A stretch of DNA of 64,000 nt from Aptenodytes patagonicus (taxonomy: Eukaryota; Chordata; Aves; Sphenisciformes; Spheniscidae). The translations under genes and the position numbers were made by a program. Of this stretch, positions 44,871 through 58,000 are shown one piece after another. Under the pieces are notes generated by a model. It ran no database searches and was not told the DNA's origin. It saw only the letters and a program-made list of their open reading frames with translations. How positions within the stretch are numbered: position 1 is the first letter of the stretch; each line of letters begins with the position of its first letter. Location: positions 3,725,001 through 3,789,000 of the forward strand of contig NC_134970.1 of NCBI RefSeq assembly GCF_965638725.1, in the 5' to 3' direction.

Positions 44871-46302
44871 ATCTGGCAGCCAAGCGCTGCGGGCTCTGCT
44901 GCGCACACATGGCCTGCCTGCCGGAGGGCTGGCGTTTAATAACAATTCCTTCTGCTGCGGAGGCCGCTCGGAGCCCGTGTTTAAAAACAAAGCTAATTAA
45001 TAATTTAAATAAGCCCTTCCCTTGCCACGGCCCCCGTTCCAGGAGCGTGTGTTTGGGGTGGCGCTTTACCGGCAACAGGGCCGAATGGCAACGGGAGCGC
45101 AGAGCACGGGGACTCAGTGTGTGTCACCAGCCAGCCTGTCCCCGGGGCTGTCCCTGTCCCACCCGCGTCCCCCACCTGCACAGAGTGACTTCCAGCTGCC
45201 CCCCCCCCCCCCCATCCCTGCTGAAGGCAGCCAGCCCTGCGCCGGGGTCTCTGCTCCTGCCTGGCAGATGGCACCGTAAAACATGATGCAGGGTTCATTC
45301 GCTCCCAGCTGGTGATAAGCTTTAATTTAAATTCCGATGGCACTTAATAAAGAGAAAGGAGGGGAGTCGCGGCAGTGCCGTGCAACCGAGCAGGCCACGG
45401 GCACGGGGCCACTGGGTTTTGCATGGAGCCTCAGCCAGGTCCCGGGCTGGAAAACTGCTGTACACCGAGGGTACACGGCCCAGGGACCCCCAGGGCTCCC
45501 GGGTGCCTGCTGGGGCAGGCACATTCGTGGATGCTCAGGGTGGACGTTTCTGCTCCAAGGAGCTCAGAGGCAGCCTGGGACCTGTTACATATTCACAGCT
45601 CTCAGACACAGCCCAGGCGTGAGCGAGGAGTCCCAGGGGGCCACAGCAGCCACGGGGATCTCCCTCCTACAGACATCCCCATCCTGGGCATCCCTGGGAT
45701 GCGGGATTCAGGGGGTCCCCTCCCTCCCCGCAAGCCATCCTCTCTCCAGCCAATTTGATCTACAGTGGAGGCCAGGAAACCTGAGCTGCTTTGGCTCACT
45801 GAAAACACAGTCCAAACCCTACCGGAGGCTGGCAGCCCTCCAGGAGGGTCCAATCCTGCACTCCCATTTTGCCCTGGGCTCCCCGCAACCCTTAAATATA
45901 TTTGTTCCAAACACGGTGCCCTTCCCCTTACCCCAAAACCAGAGTATTGCTGGTGAGTGCTGCTCGCTGACTGCCGGGAGCAGGATGGTCCGAGGGCACA
46001 GCCCTCACCCTGCAGTGAGCTGGGGCACTCGGATGCCTAAAAACCAGCAGGCAGCTCAAGTGCAAGCCAGGAAAAGGAATGGAGGGAAACCACATCGGTA
46101 TTTCACATCGTTTAAACAAAGGGTCGAGATGGAGGCGTGTTTGCCAGCTGGAGAAGGATCAGAATCAATAGGGAAAGAATATGCTGTTTGGATATTCATG
46201 CCAATTGCTTTAAAAACTGGTCAAAAGTGCCTAAATCCATGGGGACATGTTTCATGGGGTTTTTTTTTCCTGCTAACTAACAGATACTCAGCTGGGCACT
46301 GA

Positions 46303-46352
46303 AAGGGGGAAACTGAGGCACCGAATGGGGCAATTGCTTGCGCAAAAGCCAC
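46303..46352 (+). repeat. Ancient MIR-like remnant
   Basis: GGGGGAAACTGAGGCACCGA, then GGGGCAATTGCTTGCGC and AAAAGCCAC, align with the MIR stretch GAAACTGAGGCACAGAG...AAGTGACTTGCCCAAGGTCAC. This is the best preserved of the five such pieces in the window. Confidence 0.5.
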
Positions 46353-49300
46353 CCTGCAATGCCAGGCATGGAAAGGTTTCATATACTAGACCTTATCCAC
46401 CACGCTGTCCGACCTGTGAAGCTGTTAACACAGCTCCCATTGCTGGGAAGCACAAAAACCTTCAGCAAATCTGGTGAGTAAAAATTTTGCTCTCAGCCAA
46501 GGGACTTTGTTTGTTGAATTTTCTTCCTGCAGGAATTTCTTTCAGCGCCTGAGTTTCAAATCCACCTTCAAAGACGTCCTTTTAAATTTTTAAGAGGCAA
46601 CAGGCTGCAGCCTTGAACGTGGCTCTGGGCACCGTGCGCTCGGTTTATTCTATGTCTGGAGCAGAATCTGGCCCCGCTCTTGCAGGCAAAGGGGACGATG
46701 GAGGGCGGCCATGGAGCAAACCTGTTCTCACAGCTCTTGTTGGCTTGGGGAGATCACAGTTTCAGTGCCCCTGCTGTGGGCTTGCAGCATCCCGGTCATC
46801 CCCAGTCCCCTGATGCCACGTCCCTCCGGTTTATCCCCTTTCCCCGCCATGGCCCGTTTGTTCTGCAGAGGTTTGCAACAGAAATACCGCTTTGGTCTGG
46901 CGGAGGTAGGAGAGGAAATGTTTGAGCATGAAAGCACCAGGAGACAGAGCCAGGGCTGTGAGAACGGCCTGTCTCGACCAAGGGCAACATGAGGGACAGC
47001 CGTCGGGTGGGTAAACACGGAGGAATGTGGTCCCCAGCGAGCCCGGAGGCTGCGTCCCACCAGCCCATCAGGCACAGCGAGGTTTCGGCACCCGGCCAGG
47101 CCCTGGTCACTCCGGCCATCCCGGCAGGGAGTCGACTGCAGCCATGCAGACACCCCAAATGAGGAAACATGGACAAGGGGCAGCAGAGGGTTTAAGGGGA
47201 GAACGTGAGCAAAAAAAAACCCCGTTATAACTGGTGGCTCCGTTGTCTCCAGCTGGGAAATGTTAGTAGACACAGCGAGCACCCGCATCCCTCATCCTCC
47301 TCGTCCTCCCCATCCATCCCAGCCAGACCCCTCATGCACCAGGTCATGCTGCTCGTGCGTGCGAGTGGCTCGTATCAGGTGCGGTTAAAAGAAGCAGTCC
47401 CTTCTCCGGCAGAAGGTCCCACCCTGAACCTCGTCACATTGATTTCCAACAGCGCAGCCTCCTCGACTCTTTGCAGCTCAAGCTACCGCAGCGTCTCCAT
47501 TTCCCCCTGGCCGGGGGCAACGTGGAGGGGACAGCCCCGGGGGACGTCACAGCACACCAAGAGCTGGCGGTCCCAGCCCCAGGGGTTTCAAGACGGGGAA
47601 TTTTGCTGAGCAAAGCAGAGCGGGAGGCTTCTCCAACACAGCCGAGCAAAGGGCTGTCCTCAAACCAGGCTCACCTTCCCCACACTACAGCCTGGGCGCC
47701 TCAGGAATAGCAGCTTAAAATGTTTTTTTGGCCAGAGGGAGATGCTTATTCTTTATGTTATCCCAGCATCAGCCACCCCGTCCCAAGCCGAGCCTCCGCT
47801 GTGCTCGGTGCTGTACAAACACAGATGATTTATGGCGCAGTGGTTCTTTCTGACAGCCAGATCTTAAAACTCCCTTCAGAGAGCTAAAAAATTTAATTTC
47901 AGAAAGGGGGGAGGGGGGAAAGGCAGCAGGAAACCTGAGATGCCCCTGCGGCCGCTTGGTCGGAGCAGCATGTGCTCTATGCAAAACGTCAAATCTCAGG
48001 CATTTGGCAGCAAAACCTCACAAGGCAGCCATGCTCCCCATCGGCAGCCACCAGTGTCATGGGAAGGGGCCACTAAGCAGGGACAAGGGGAGCCCAGAGG
48101 TCCCCCCAAAATGATGGTTGGTGGTTTGGGATGGACCCATTGCCCTGGGACTGTGATGGGAGGGTGCTGCGCTGCCCTTTGGGGGAGCCACGGCTCTCCC
48201 AGGGCTCTGCATGCCTCCCCCACCGCAGGGTGTTGCCACTGGTGTTGGGTGGCCACCAGCCTGGAAAATTAAACTCAGCTTCCCCCAAACCTTGCCGGGA
48301 GCCGGGGGCAGGCTCCTGCCCATCCCAGCCCTGGGCTGCAGCCCCCTCTGCCCTGGAGGGAGCACACAGCAGCCTCCGCACGCAAGAGCCGGAGAGCTGG
48401 GAGAGCGTCACCATAAACCTGGGAGAAACGCTTGGCTCCGAGCAAAGCTCAGGAGGGGGAAGTGAGCAAAGGGGAAAAGTATGTTGCTTCGTAATGCATG
48501 GATCCTGCTCTCATGTTGCTGAGATGCTGCATGATGCGCTTCCTCCCCCCCCCCAGCTGCACGCAGGGCAGGGGCAGAGCGTGCCTGCTCCATGCCCATG
48601 TTTCCATTTCCAGCAAACATCTGGAAACGCCTGGGAACGTGCTTCGTGAGCGTGGCTGCCGAGGGGACACGTGGAAGGTGCTTGAAACCCCCCTTGAACA
48701 AAGCAGCCCCCAGCCCCAAACACTGCGGAGGCACGAGGACATGCGGGTCCAGCTCGGTGGTTGGCCAGGGAGGGCATTCGTGTCACTTTGGTCACCCCAG
48801 CATAGGGATCCCAGCACACAGCGAGGGAGGGAGGCGAGAGGAAGAGGACGAGGTGTCCTGCATCCCTTCCATGCAGATATGCTCATCCCCAATACCTGTC
48901 CCTTCTTCCCAGGCGTGGCCTGGCCTCTCCATCCATCCCTGAGCATCTCACACTGCTTGAACTAGGGAGCAAAACCCCCGTGGACCAGGACATGCAGCTT
49001 CACCGGCACAGAGGGACAGAGACAGGGCCAGGCTGGAAAGAACAAGCTGCACTCGCTCCCGAGTAAGAAATGCAGCCGAAAAAGCAGCTGACCTCTGCTC
49101 CAGCCAGGTGTTTAAAAGAAAAGAGAGGAAAAACAAGAAATAACCCCTGTTTTGAGCACAGCTGCTGCTTTGGTCATTAAACCTATGGGCAAATCTCCCC
49201 TGGAGAAGAGCCTCAGGAGCCGGGTGCCTGAGCCCAGGCGCTGCAGCAGCCAAGGAAGGGTTAGGGAATGGAAAACGCCCGTGAGCCGCTCACCCTCGGC

Positions 49301-49569
49301 ACTGGCTCCCAGTGCAGATGCAGCAGAGGAACACAAACCCCACCGCAGTGCCGCAGCTTCCCGCCCGCAGCCATAAACCCCTTTCCACTCAGGTTTTGCC
49401 AGAGACGTGACACTGCGTGAGGAGCCAGCAAGCGCCACAAGCCAGCCTAAATCAGGACGGTCCCAGCAGCTCCTGCCCTGGAGCCAGGCACGGCTGGCGG
49501 CTGCTCCTGCCCCCCAATCATGGTATGAACCAAGGATGCGGGGAGGGGAGAAAGGGGGATGCGCATCCC

Positions 49570-49600
49570 CCATCATCCGCAGGGGAAACTGAGGCAGAAG
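49570..49600 (+). repeat. Ancient MIR/L2-like remnant
   Basis: CATCATCCGCAGGGGAAACT followed by GAGGCAGAAG resembles the TTTACAGATGAGGAAACTGAGGCA core of MIR/L2. Confidence 0.35.
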
Positions 49601-50983
49601 GGAGCTCTGCGCTCGCAGGGCCACAGACCCAGCTGCCTTTTCTGTTTAGACAACGCATAGTATTTCCAGAGTCGTGGAAAGCTTTTATTTTTATTCCTTT
49701 TCAGCCTTGGCACGGAGGGGCTGACGCACACATGCACACCAGTCCAAGCACTGGGCTGAGAGTGCTCACATCGCAGCCCTGAGGCTTGTCCGCATCCCTG
49801 GCACAGAGCACGCTGCCCTCGCCCACACCGCCTGCTGCCCACCTCCTCCCCGGCCTGATGGGACCCACTCCATCATCCCCATCCTCCCAGGAAAGAGGTC
49901 AAATTGGAAGCAATGGTCTCCCCATACGGAAGGAGCGGTCCTTCCAAGAAGGGCTGAGACCCAGCAAACTCATTGCAAGGACAGCCTGGAGGAGCCTTGG
50001 TCCCTGCCAAGCGAAAGGCAAAGTGGAGGGAGGGAGTTGAAGCTCTCTGTGACAGGGACCAGCCCAGCGGTGGGAATTGGCATCACGGCACATGGGGACC
50101 CCATCCCCACTGCCTGTCACAGACGGGGCGACAGCAGGGCAGACCCTGTCCCCAGCAGTGGCCATAGCGTGGCTACCGGCTCCACTCGCTCTGTGCCACA
50201 GCCACTGAGCCCCCCCAGCCCTCCCTGCATCCCCCCAGCCCCTTCCTACCCCACCTCCCATCTTCTGTGCTATTCTCGTGGCTGCTTTAAGTGCAGGGAG
50301 GGGATACAGAATTCATCAAACCTCACATTTCTCAGGGATTAAATCATCCGACTCATTTCTCCGAGGGAGAGAAGTCCAAAACCCCCCCCCTTTTTTTTTT
50401 TTTCCCCTGCAAGGCCGAGCAGACGCTTATTAGCTCTTGGCAGCGGGGCCGAGGGCTGCTGAGCACATCAGCTCGCAGCCGCAGCATCACCACGGGGCCC
50501 TGGGAACGTGCCTGCGCAGGGCAGCGGCACGAGAACCGGGGAGGGAAGGAGAGGTCTCCTTCCCCTGGGGTCCCCCCCCCCCCCCCCAGCATGGCCCCTG
50601 CCCTCTCTGCCAGGCTGTAGCCCCCAAGCTCGGAGGCAGCAGAGCCCAGTGACACCCAGACCGGCTTCTTGCCACTGGGACACCACGTGCCCCTGCACCC
50701 CCAGAGAAAACAGCCCCCCGTTATTCCCCAGCTGGGCAGCTCCGGGCACGGTACAGAGATGCTATGAAAAGTCCTGTCTCTCTGCTCATGTAATATTAGG
50801 GCTGACATTTTAAATAAGCAAAGACAAAGTGATTCCTCCCCAGGGAGGCTCCCAGGGCTTGTGTTTCGCCACGGGGCTCTCTAGGAAGCGGTTACTTGCA
50901 CCCTCCCCCCAGTAATGCTGCTCCGTCTTGGAGGTCACATCCCGTCTGCTGATCCCAAAGCTACCTCCAGAGTGCTCTGCTGC

Positions 50984-51015
50984 CTACTTTGCAGAAGGGG
51001 AAACTGAGGCACACG
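50984..51015 (+). repeat. Ancient MIR/L2-like remnant
   Basis: CTACTTTGCAGAAGGGGAAA followed by CTGAGGCACACG matches the CATTTTACAGATGAGGAAACTGAGGCACA core of MIR/L2 over about 30 bp. Confidence 0.45.
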
Positions 51016-54000
51016 CCCAGAAAACTGATTTGGGAGTGAGAAGCAGGCCTCCTGCACCCACCCTCCCCCAGCATCTGCAAGAAACCCTGCAAGGCTCCAG
51101 CACGTCGAGCTCTCCCAGCGCCGGCCGCTTTGCTCCAGCCCTTGGAAAGCGAGGACGTCCTCTCCCTGCTCCTTATTAGCTCCAGCGGTTTGACCTGTCA
51201 CTGAACCAGTTCCTATCGGTGCCGGGTTTAGCAGAACATCACGCTGGGAACAAAATATTTTGGAGCCGAGTGAAGGAGTTTTCCTGGCCGATAGTTTCCC
51301 TCACCCCAGCACAAAGCAGCAGCAGAGCTTCTGCCCCGTCCCCAGCACAGCTGGGAGCGGGGGGAGCCCCTGCCAGCCCCCCTGAGCAGCTGGGGAGGGG
51401 ATCCCGGCCGGGGCCAGCACATCCATCACCTCCCAGCCAGGGGCTGCAGCTAGAGCAGGGCTGGGATTGCCTTTGCCACCCCTGTTTGTTCCACCCACAG
51501 ACCCCTTAAACCCCCAGGGGAGCAATTTACCCCTGGGGATAAACAGTGCCAACGCGGGGACCTACTTTGCGCCCAACTCTGCCCTTCTCATGGCACGAGG
51601 ACAGGACACCGAGGGTGAGCCCTCCATCCCGCCCCACACGGGGACGGGGCTGACAACTGCCTCCAGCCAGCAGCTCCCCGGTGCCCCCCAACATGGGGAA
51701 GGGACCACCTGCACCCCGAGCCCCACGCACAGCCCTGCCTGCCCCACAAGGCTGACGGAGGGGGGGGAAGAGCGCACGCCATACCGCGGCCCCACGCGCT
51801 CTGTGTGATGCTTTGCTCGCTTCTTGCTCTCTTGCAGCGCTTTGCGGATGGCCCCGCACTGGCACCCCGAGCTCTGCAGCTGGCTGCCCTCCCAGCAGCC
51901 ACACTTTATTCAGCTTTCGGCAAAAGAGAGGTCAGCTTTCCCCTCTCCTCCTCACTATTCTCACAGGTCAAGAGGTAGCTGCAACCCCTCGGCACGTCTC
52001 CCATGGGCTCAGCCAGGCAGAGCACGCTTCAGACCATGCTGGCAGCAGGGATGGGGGGTACCGCACTGGAAAGGCTTCCTCCAGCCACGACAGCACTTTC
52101 GATGGTGGAAGGGTTCTTGGTGTCAGCTCAGCAGTGGGAAGAGCTGCCAGTGTTGGTTAAAACAAGAACAAGGGGGTGATTGAATTAAACTCCAAATGAA
52201 GCGCACTGGAAACCATGAAAGCAAATATTTCGAGCCAAACACACAATTAGCCGGTGGGACCCATCACCACAAGATGCCGCTCGGGCCAAGGGTTTAGTAG
52301 GGTTTTAAATAAATACATAATAAAATACATGCCCACGTGTAGGGAGACGGGGACATTGGTGTAGCAGAAGTCAATGAGGACAAAGACTCAGACAATCCCA
52401 AAGGCGTCGGTGACACAAAAGAAAAGGAGTCACCAGGCTGCTATGGACATCTGCCCTGCCTTCCTGGGTGACACACTTCTGTCACTGCTGGCCGGGGCTT
52501 GCTGTGCCCCTGGGGAGCCCCTGCAGGGGTGGAAGCAGGGGGTGCCCACCACGCGGGTGCCCCTTGAGCCCTCCAGCTGCCTGGCTGCTGCAGCGGTGCC
52601 CCAAGCCGATGGCCTCCATCACCTCCCTCGCACTGTCTGGGCTTCGCCGCCGAGCTGCTGTTCGCAATGGAAACACCTGGGTCGTGTCTAGTCCTCCCTT
52701 GGGTTTGGCCTTCATCCTTGCCTCCTCCTCCTTCTGGTCCAGTATTTTTCCTCTCCGAAGGCAGGAGCCAGCCGAACGCTCTCCTCGCATGACATCAACT
52801 GTCTCGGGAACCCGACTGCTCCCCGGGCAGGGGGCACCCACCACCACGGTTGCCACCAGGGACAAGGCACAGCCCCGGGGGCTGCTCCATGCCCCAGGGG
52901 CTGCTTTCCCTTGGAGAAATTAATTGGGGTGCTGCTATTTAGGGCTAACAGACCTCTACGGTAAAACCAGCCCCGTCCTGGCCGGCAGCCCCCACTGGAG
53001 AAGGCATGGTTGGGGAGACACTCGTAATTGCTCTTTTCTATTAATAAATATTCTCCTCCTGTGCAAGAGTGAAACATCGCGGAGAAAATTCTACAGCAAG
53101 GTGATATAACAGTGCATTATCCTGGTGGAAACACAACGCTGTCCCTTCAGCTATAGGAGCTCCTACAGCGAGCCTCTTGCCCGCTCAGCTGTCCCCAGGA
53201 AAACCCCAGCCCAAGGGACAGTCACCTTCAAAAGCATTTCAGCCACAGCCACCAAAAGCACTTGAGATGTTCCGAGCTGGAGACGGAGCCGTACGCCTCA
53301 GGCGGGGAGATCTCCTACGTGGAGACTGCACTGAGCACGCAGCGGCAGGGGGTGGTGGCAGTCCCCAAGGTCCCCGCGCCGGTGTCCTCCTCTGTGCATG
53401 CGTGATATGGAGGCGAAACCAGAGAGTACAGATGGTCCGGAGGGACCCGGGATGATGGATGCGCAGGCCTGATCTGGGGAGTAACCTCCGTGGCCCCATA
53501 ATTGCATATTACACCCGGTGCAGATTTGCCTATATGGCTTGGCAGCATGTGAGTAGAAAACAGGCCTCTGTCAAAACCCCAGAGATATTCAGAAACTGTT
53601 CCAAATATTACAGCTACAAATTCAGCTCATTTTTCTAACTGCTAAGAGCTGCCAGGGGCTTTGACTTAATCCATCTCTCCCTAACCTTTGTGCCAGACTC
53701 CTGCAGGCACCCGTCCCTCCGCAGCTCCTCGCCCGGCTCCTGCATCACAGACCCTGGCTGTCCACGTCCTGCCCGGCTGGCAGAGCTGCCTGTCCCTGGC
53801 AGCATCCCACCCCACCGAGCTTCCATCCATGCTTTCCCACACCCAGACACCCTCAGCCCCCAGGGTCTGCCCTCACCCATCACCCTTCCTGCTGAGTTAC
53901 CTCCCTCCAGACCCACGGCCACATTTGCAGCGGTGTTGGGGCTACTCAGACACGCTGAGGCTGCAGCTGCAGGTCCCCCAACCCTTTCTGCCTCCCTTGC

Positions 54001-55009
54001 TCTCACCACGAAACCAAAAACCATCTGCTCTGCTCAGCTTCCTTTCTCCCGCTTTCCCCTTTGCAAGCAAATGCTCGGTTTTCTCTTCTCAGCCTCTTTC
54101 AAGGAATAAAGATCCCACGGGAAACAGGTCTCTTCCCTCTCCAAGAAATGCCTGGTGGGGTTTTCCCCCTTCCCTTCTAACAGCCCCTTCCCTGAGCTGG
54201 GTTATTTCATTCTCACACTTGGCCATGCCCGAGCACCCAGCATGCCCAGCCAGGAGCGAGGCGGGGAGCAAATCCAGCCCTCTCCCCTCCCCTGCAGCAG
54301 GACGCACGGTGCCTGCAGGGAAGAGTTAACTCTTCCTCTCGGGCGCTGCACATGGGTCAGCTGTTGAGCAGGAAAGCATGGGAGGCAGCATCAGGTTTCC
54401 AAAACCATTCCAGGAGTGGTCCTCCAAGGACTGTATCCTCACACCCCTCTCCCCATAAACACTTTCCTTCCACCATGGGGAAGAGCAGGGCTGTAATTAA
54501 TGCGGGATCATCCCCCAGCTTGGTAGAGCTGGGAATCATCCAGAACATGGCGTCATCACTCAGCCCTTCCCTGGCTTCATCTGGCCACTCATCACCCAAA
54601 TATTTGAGGCTCAGTTGTGCAAAGAGCTCGTTGTGCAAAGGGATGGAGCAGAAATCCGTTTGGCCATTTGCAAGGGGAGGTGGGCACCTAATTTCACCCT
54701 GGATGGGGGGTTCAGCATCTCCCACGTAGAAGGAGCAGCACCAGGAGCGTTGCCTTCAGGTCTGGGACGCTGGGGCTCACCGCTCCCGTTTTGGGGACAT
54801 GAGCTGGCAGTGCTCCAGCAGCAAAGGGGGAAAGCGAGAAGAGGCACTGGATAACATCCCTCGGTTCCCTTCCTTCAGCCCCGGCCTCTGCCTCGAAACG
54901 GGGCAGCAGCTTCGAGGGGACAGAGGTTGGCCAAGCACCCCCCGAGACCCTGCAGCTCCCGGCACGCATCGCTCCGGGGAACCGAGTGCTGCAAAAGCTA
55001 TCAAGTGCA

Positions 55010-55460
55010 GGTGAAATCGAATCCCTAAAAACAGTCTCGATTTCCCATTAAGGGCTTTACTGAAGGTAAAAATAGGGGTGAAATATTTTGATTGTATTGA
55101 AAACAAAAAATAATGTTTCCTTTGACTCCAAGGGAGATTTTTCCAATAGTTCTGTTTTACGGGAAACATCTTATTTTTGTTTTTGTATTATTTTGAAGTG
55201 GAAAAAAAGCAGAATATGGGGCCTTTCCAGTGAAACTGAACCGCCCCCCATTCCTGTCCAGCTCCAGTCACTGCTCTCAATCTCTTCTTCTTTTAAAGAG
55301 AGATCAATCAAGGCCCAGAAATGGAAAAGGCAACGCACTGGGAGAGACTGCTGTGACAAGGTTTCTGCTTCTCCTGGCAGCACAGGAAACCTCATAATGA
55401 AAGTTGTCTTGATGAAAATCCCAGCTTGGTTTAAACAAACTCCGGAGGCCCCAGTAGTCA
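55010..55460. other. AT-rich island of unknown nature
   Basis: About 450 bp clearly richer in A/T than its surroundings, with GAAAAC/GTTTCC-type words (for example ATTGTATTGAAAAC and ATAATGTTTCC near 55096-55121). Its vocabulary resembles the block at 14980-15230. It could be an old repeat or a conserved element; nothing decides between them. Confidence 0.25.
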
Positions 55461-58000
55461 AGATTACCAATCACAGCCCAGGTCGGGCTCCAGGTTTGTT
55501 TCGCTGATGGTTTTACTCCGAGTCTGTTTCTGCGTGGAGCCAGTCCAGTCATTGCACAAGCTTCAAGATAAACTCTTCACAAACCACGATGAAAATTGGA
55601 AGCAAAGGAGATGAAGAGAAACAGCAAATAAATCAAGCTCCTTCTGTATTTTCCACCTAGCCGAGCTCCATCCCTTATCGCCCCGTCTCTCCCCACTTGC
55701 TCCCAGCCCATTTCCAGCCGTTCCCTGGCACAGCTCCACCGGCACAGCCTTTACATTGCCTCCTGCAGCTGTTTTCCCTCCTTTGCTGGAATACCTTTCT
55801 CCTCTTTCCTTTCCTGTTTTTTCAGGTGATCTGGGGTGAGAGGGAGCAGAAATGCTACGCCGGCATCCCTTCGGACCTGCCCTTTCCGCTCTCGGAATAG
55901 GGGCAACAGGCTCTGATGCCCACCAGCATCTCAGGCTCTCCCCCATCTTTTCGGGCCAGGTTCAGTGAGGGGCAAGGCAGTTCAGTCACTCTCCAACCAA
56001 GTAGCTCCGCTCAGCAGCAGCCTGGTTCTAATTATTCCCCCAGACGGGTGTAAGGGAACAATAACCCTGAGCCTGGGAGGGTTTAACCCCTTTGAGGGGG
56101 GAGAGCAGAGGAGGATGGGGATTGTCTGGAGGCTGCACCCGAGCCATCCATCCCCAGCTCCCGGGCTGGTCCTCTGCCCACTAATGGGGCCGGGGATGTG
56201 GAAGGCAAAGCTGGGGCTGGGCTAAAACAGGGGATTTTCTGGAGCTTTGCACGGAGAATCTGGGAGGGCAGATCCCCCCACAGCCTCTTGGTCACCCCCT
56301 GGACCCAGCCAGCTCCAGGTAGCTCACAAGGCTCTGGGGAGGGAGGAGAGGGGGCAAATGAGGCATGTTTGCAGGATTTGGGAGCCAGCACTGCAGGTGG
56401 CTGGAAGGGATGGACCTCATCCCTCCACCTCTTCAGTCCTGGGGTCCCTGTGAAAACCCACCATGCCCCCCAGAGCCCGGGGGGGACCTGGAGCCTTCCT
56501 CGCCTCGAAGAGGACAGGGGATGCCTGGCAGCCCCCCGCCACGCTCCTGCACGGGCTGGGAGCCAGAGCAGCCGCCTCCCTGCATCCTGCCAGCAGTATG
56601 CCAGCGCAGCCTGAGATCCAGGGGTTAAATCCCCAGGCTGGTGAGTCAGAAAATCTCTGATGCAGCCAGAAGGAGCTGAGTAATTTGTGTATCTGCAGAG
56701 GTCACATTGCCTCCTCTCTTTTTATGTCTGTTACTCATGCTGCTCCTTCCCACTCTCCCTCCGCAGCCCGGACTCTCCTCTTCTCCCTCAAACTCACCAC
56801 CTCTTTTTACTACCGTTGCTATTCATCATTGGTATTAGAGGAGCCTCTGGCAGCAGCTGCCCATCCCACTCGGTGCCGGTTCCCATCGAAGGCAGAGCAG
56901 CAGTCGGTGCCAGAGCCTTCGCAGTCGGCGCTCACCCCGCTCCCTTTCATCTCCCTCACTCCTCCGGGGATATCCACCACTCTCTGCCCTGCGGTTGCAG
57001 CTCAGGCCCGAAGGGCAGCATTTCTATAGGAGAAACCCTGCCGCCGGCTCTGGATCTTATTTTCCACAAAGTCAGTTAATCCCTGAGCTACGAGCCTCGC
57101 AAGACAGAGAGGCACAGCCTTTTGCATCTCTGGTTTCAAGCCCGTTGCCTTGGCTGGCCATCAGGGCACATGCCCAGGGGTCTCCTGCGCTCCCACAAGC
57201 CAAGTGACAAACAACGGCCACAGCAATTAACCACTGCAAAATCAGAAACGAGCTACAGTTAACAAGGCACATCTTAAAGCACGGCATCTCCCAAGTAACA
57301 GTTTCAATAATCCCAGGTTGCTACAAAGCACCAGGGCAGCCAGAAAGACTTCCCTGCATTTAATCAAATCACTTCATCAGGTTGTTTAATAAGCAAGGGA
57401 GCTCTGAGAACACCAGGGTTTCAGTGCTCTCAAACAGCGCTTGGAGAAGGAATTTATGGCAGAGCTATTAAGGCCCAATCAATCTGCCTTTAATCCTCCC
57501 ACAGCCTCCAAGCCGCATAAAGCTTCCCCGCTCCCACTGCCCTGGGTGACGTTCCGGCTGCTCCACACAAGGGGATGCTTCCCCAGGAGCTGCCTAAAGG
57601 GACGGAGATGGTCCAGGCACATTGTTTAACCATCCCCACCACCAGCATCACCCTGGCTCTTGCAGACCAGCAGCAGGGTCATCATACGTGAACCGGGAGC
57701 TCTGCGGCACACAGGGGGCTGGGGAGAAGCACTGAGCCCCACTGGGTTCGTAGGGCGGTGGAAAGGGTGACACATCAGAAACCGCAGGAGCGGAGCCGTA
57801 CAGTGCCTCGTCCCACACACCCAAAGTTAATTGGGCTTTTGCCCAGGGGTGTCAGCGCGAAAGCAGGTCCCCCCCACTAGACCCCGCCGCCAAGAGCCGA
57901 AATTATTTCCCTGTAGCATTTCGCTGTACGATTATTATTCATACTCCCTGCCCCTTGTACTGCTTTTGCACTTCAGGACAGTTACAGCAATTTAGCAAAG

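Larger units (their letters stand above)
44871..58000. other. Intergenic upstream of the PRELP first-exon candidate
   Basis: Holds an AT-rich patch directly upstream of the candidate first exon (44930-45015, TTTAATAACAATTCC and GCTAATTAATAATTTAAAT), three MIR/L2-like remnants, several C runs and an AT-rich island at 55010-55460. No coding exon resembling FMOD or another known gene was found. Confidence 0.45.

Noticed and set aside
44658-44990. Minus-strand frame with a long glutamate run
   Set aside because: The run is just the (TCC)n repeat read as GAG; the region fits a promoter and non-coding exon better than coding sequence.
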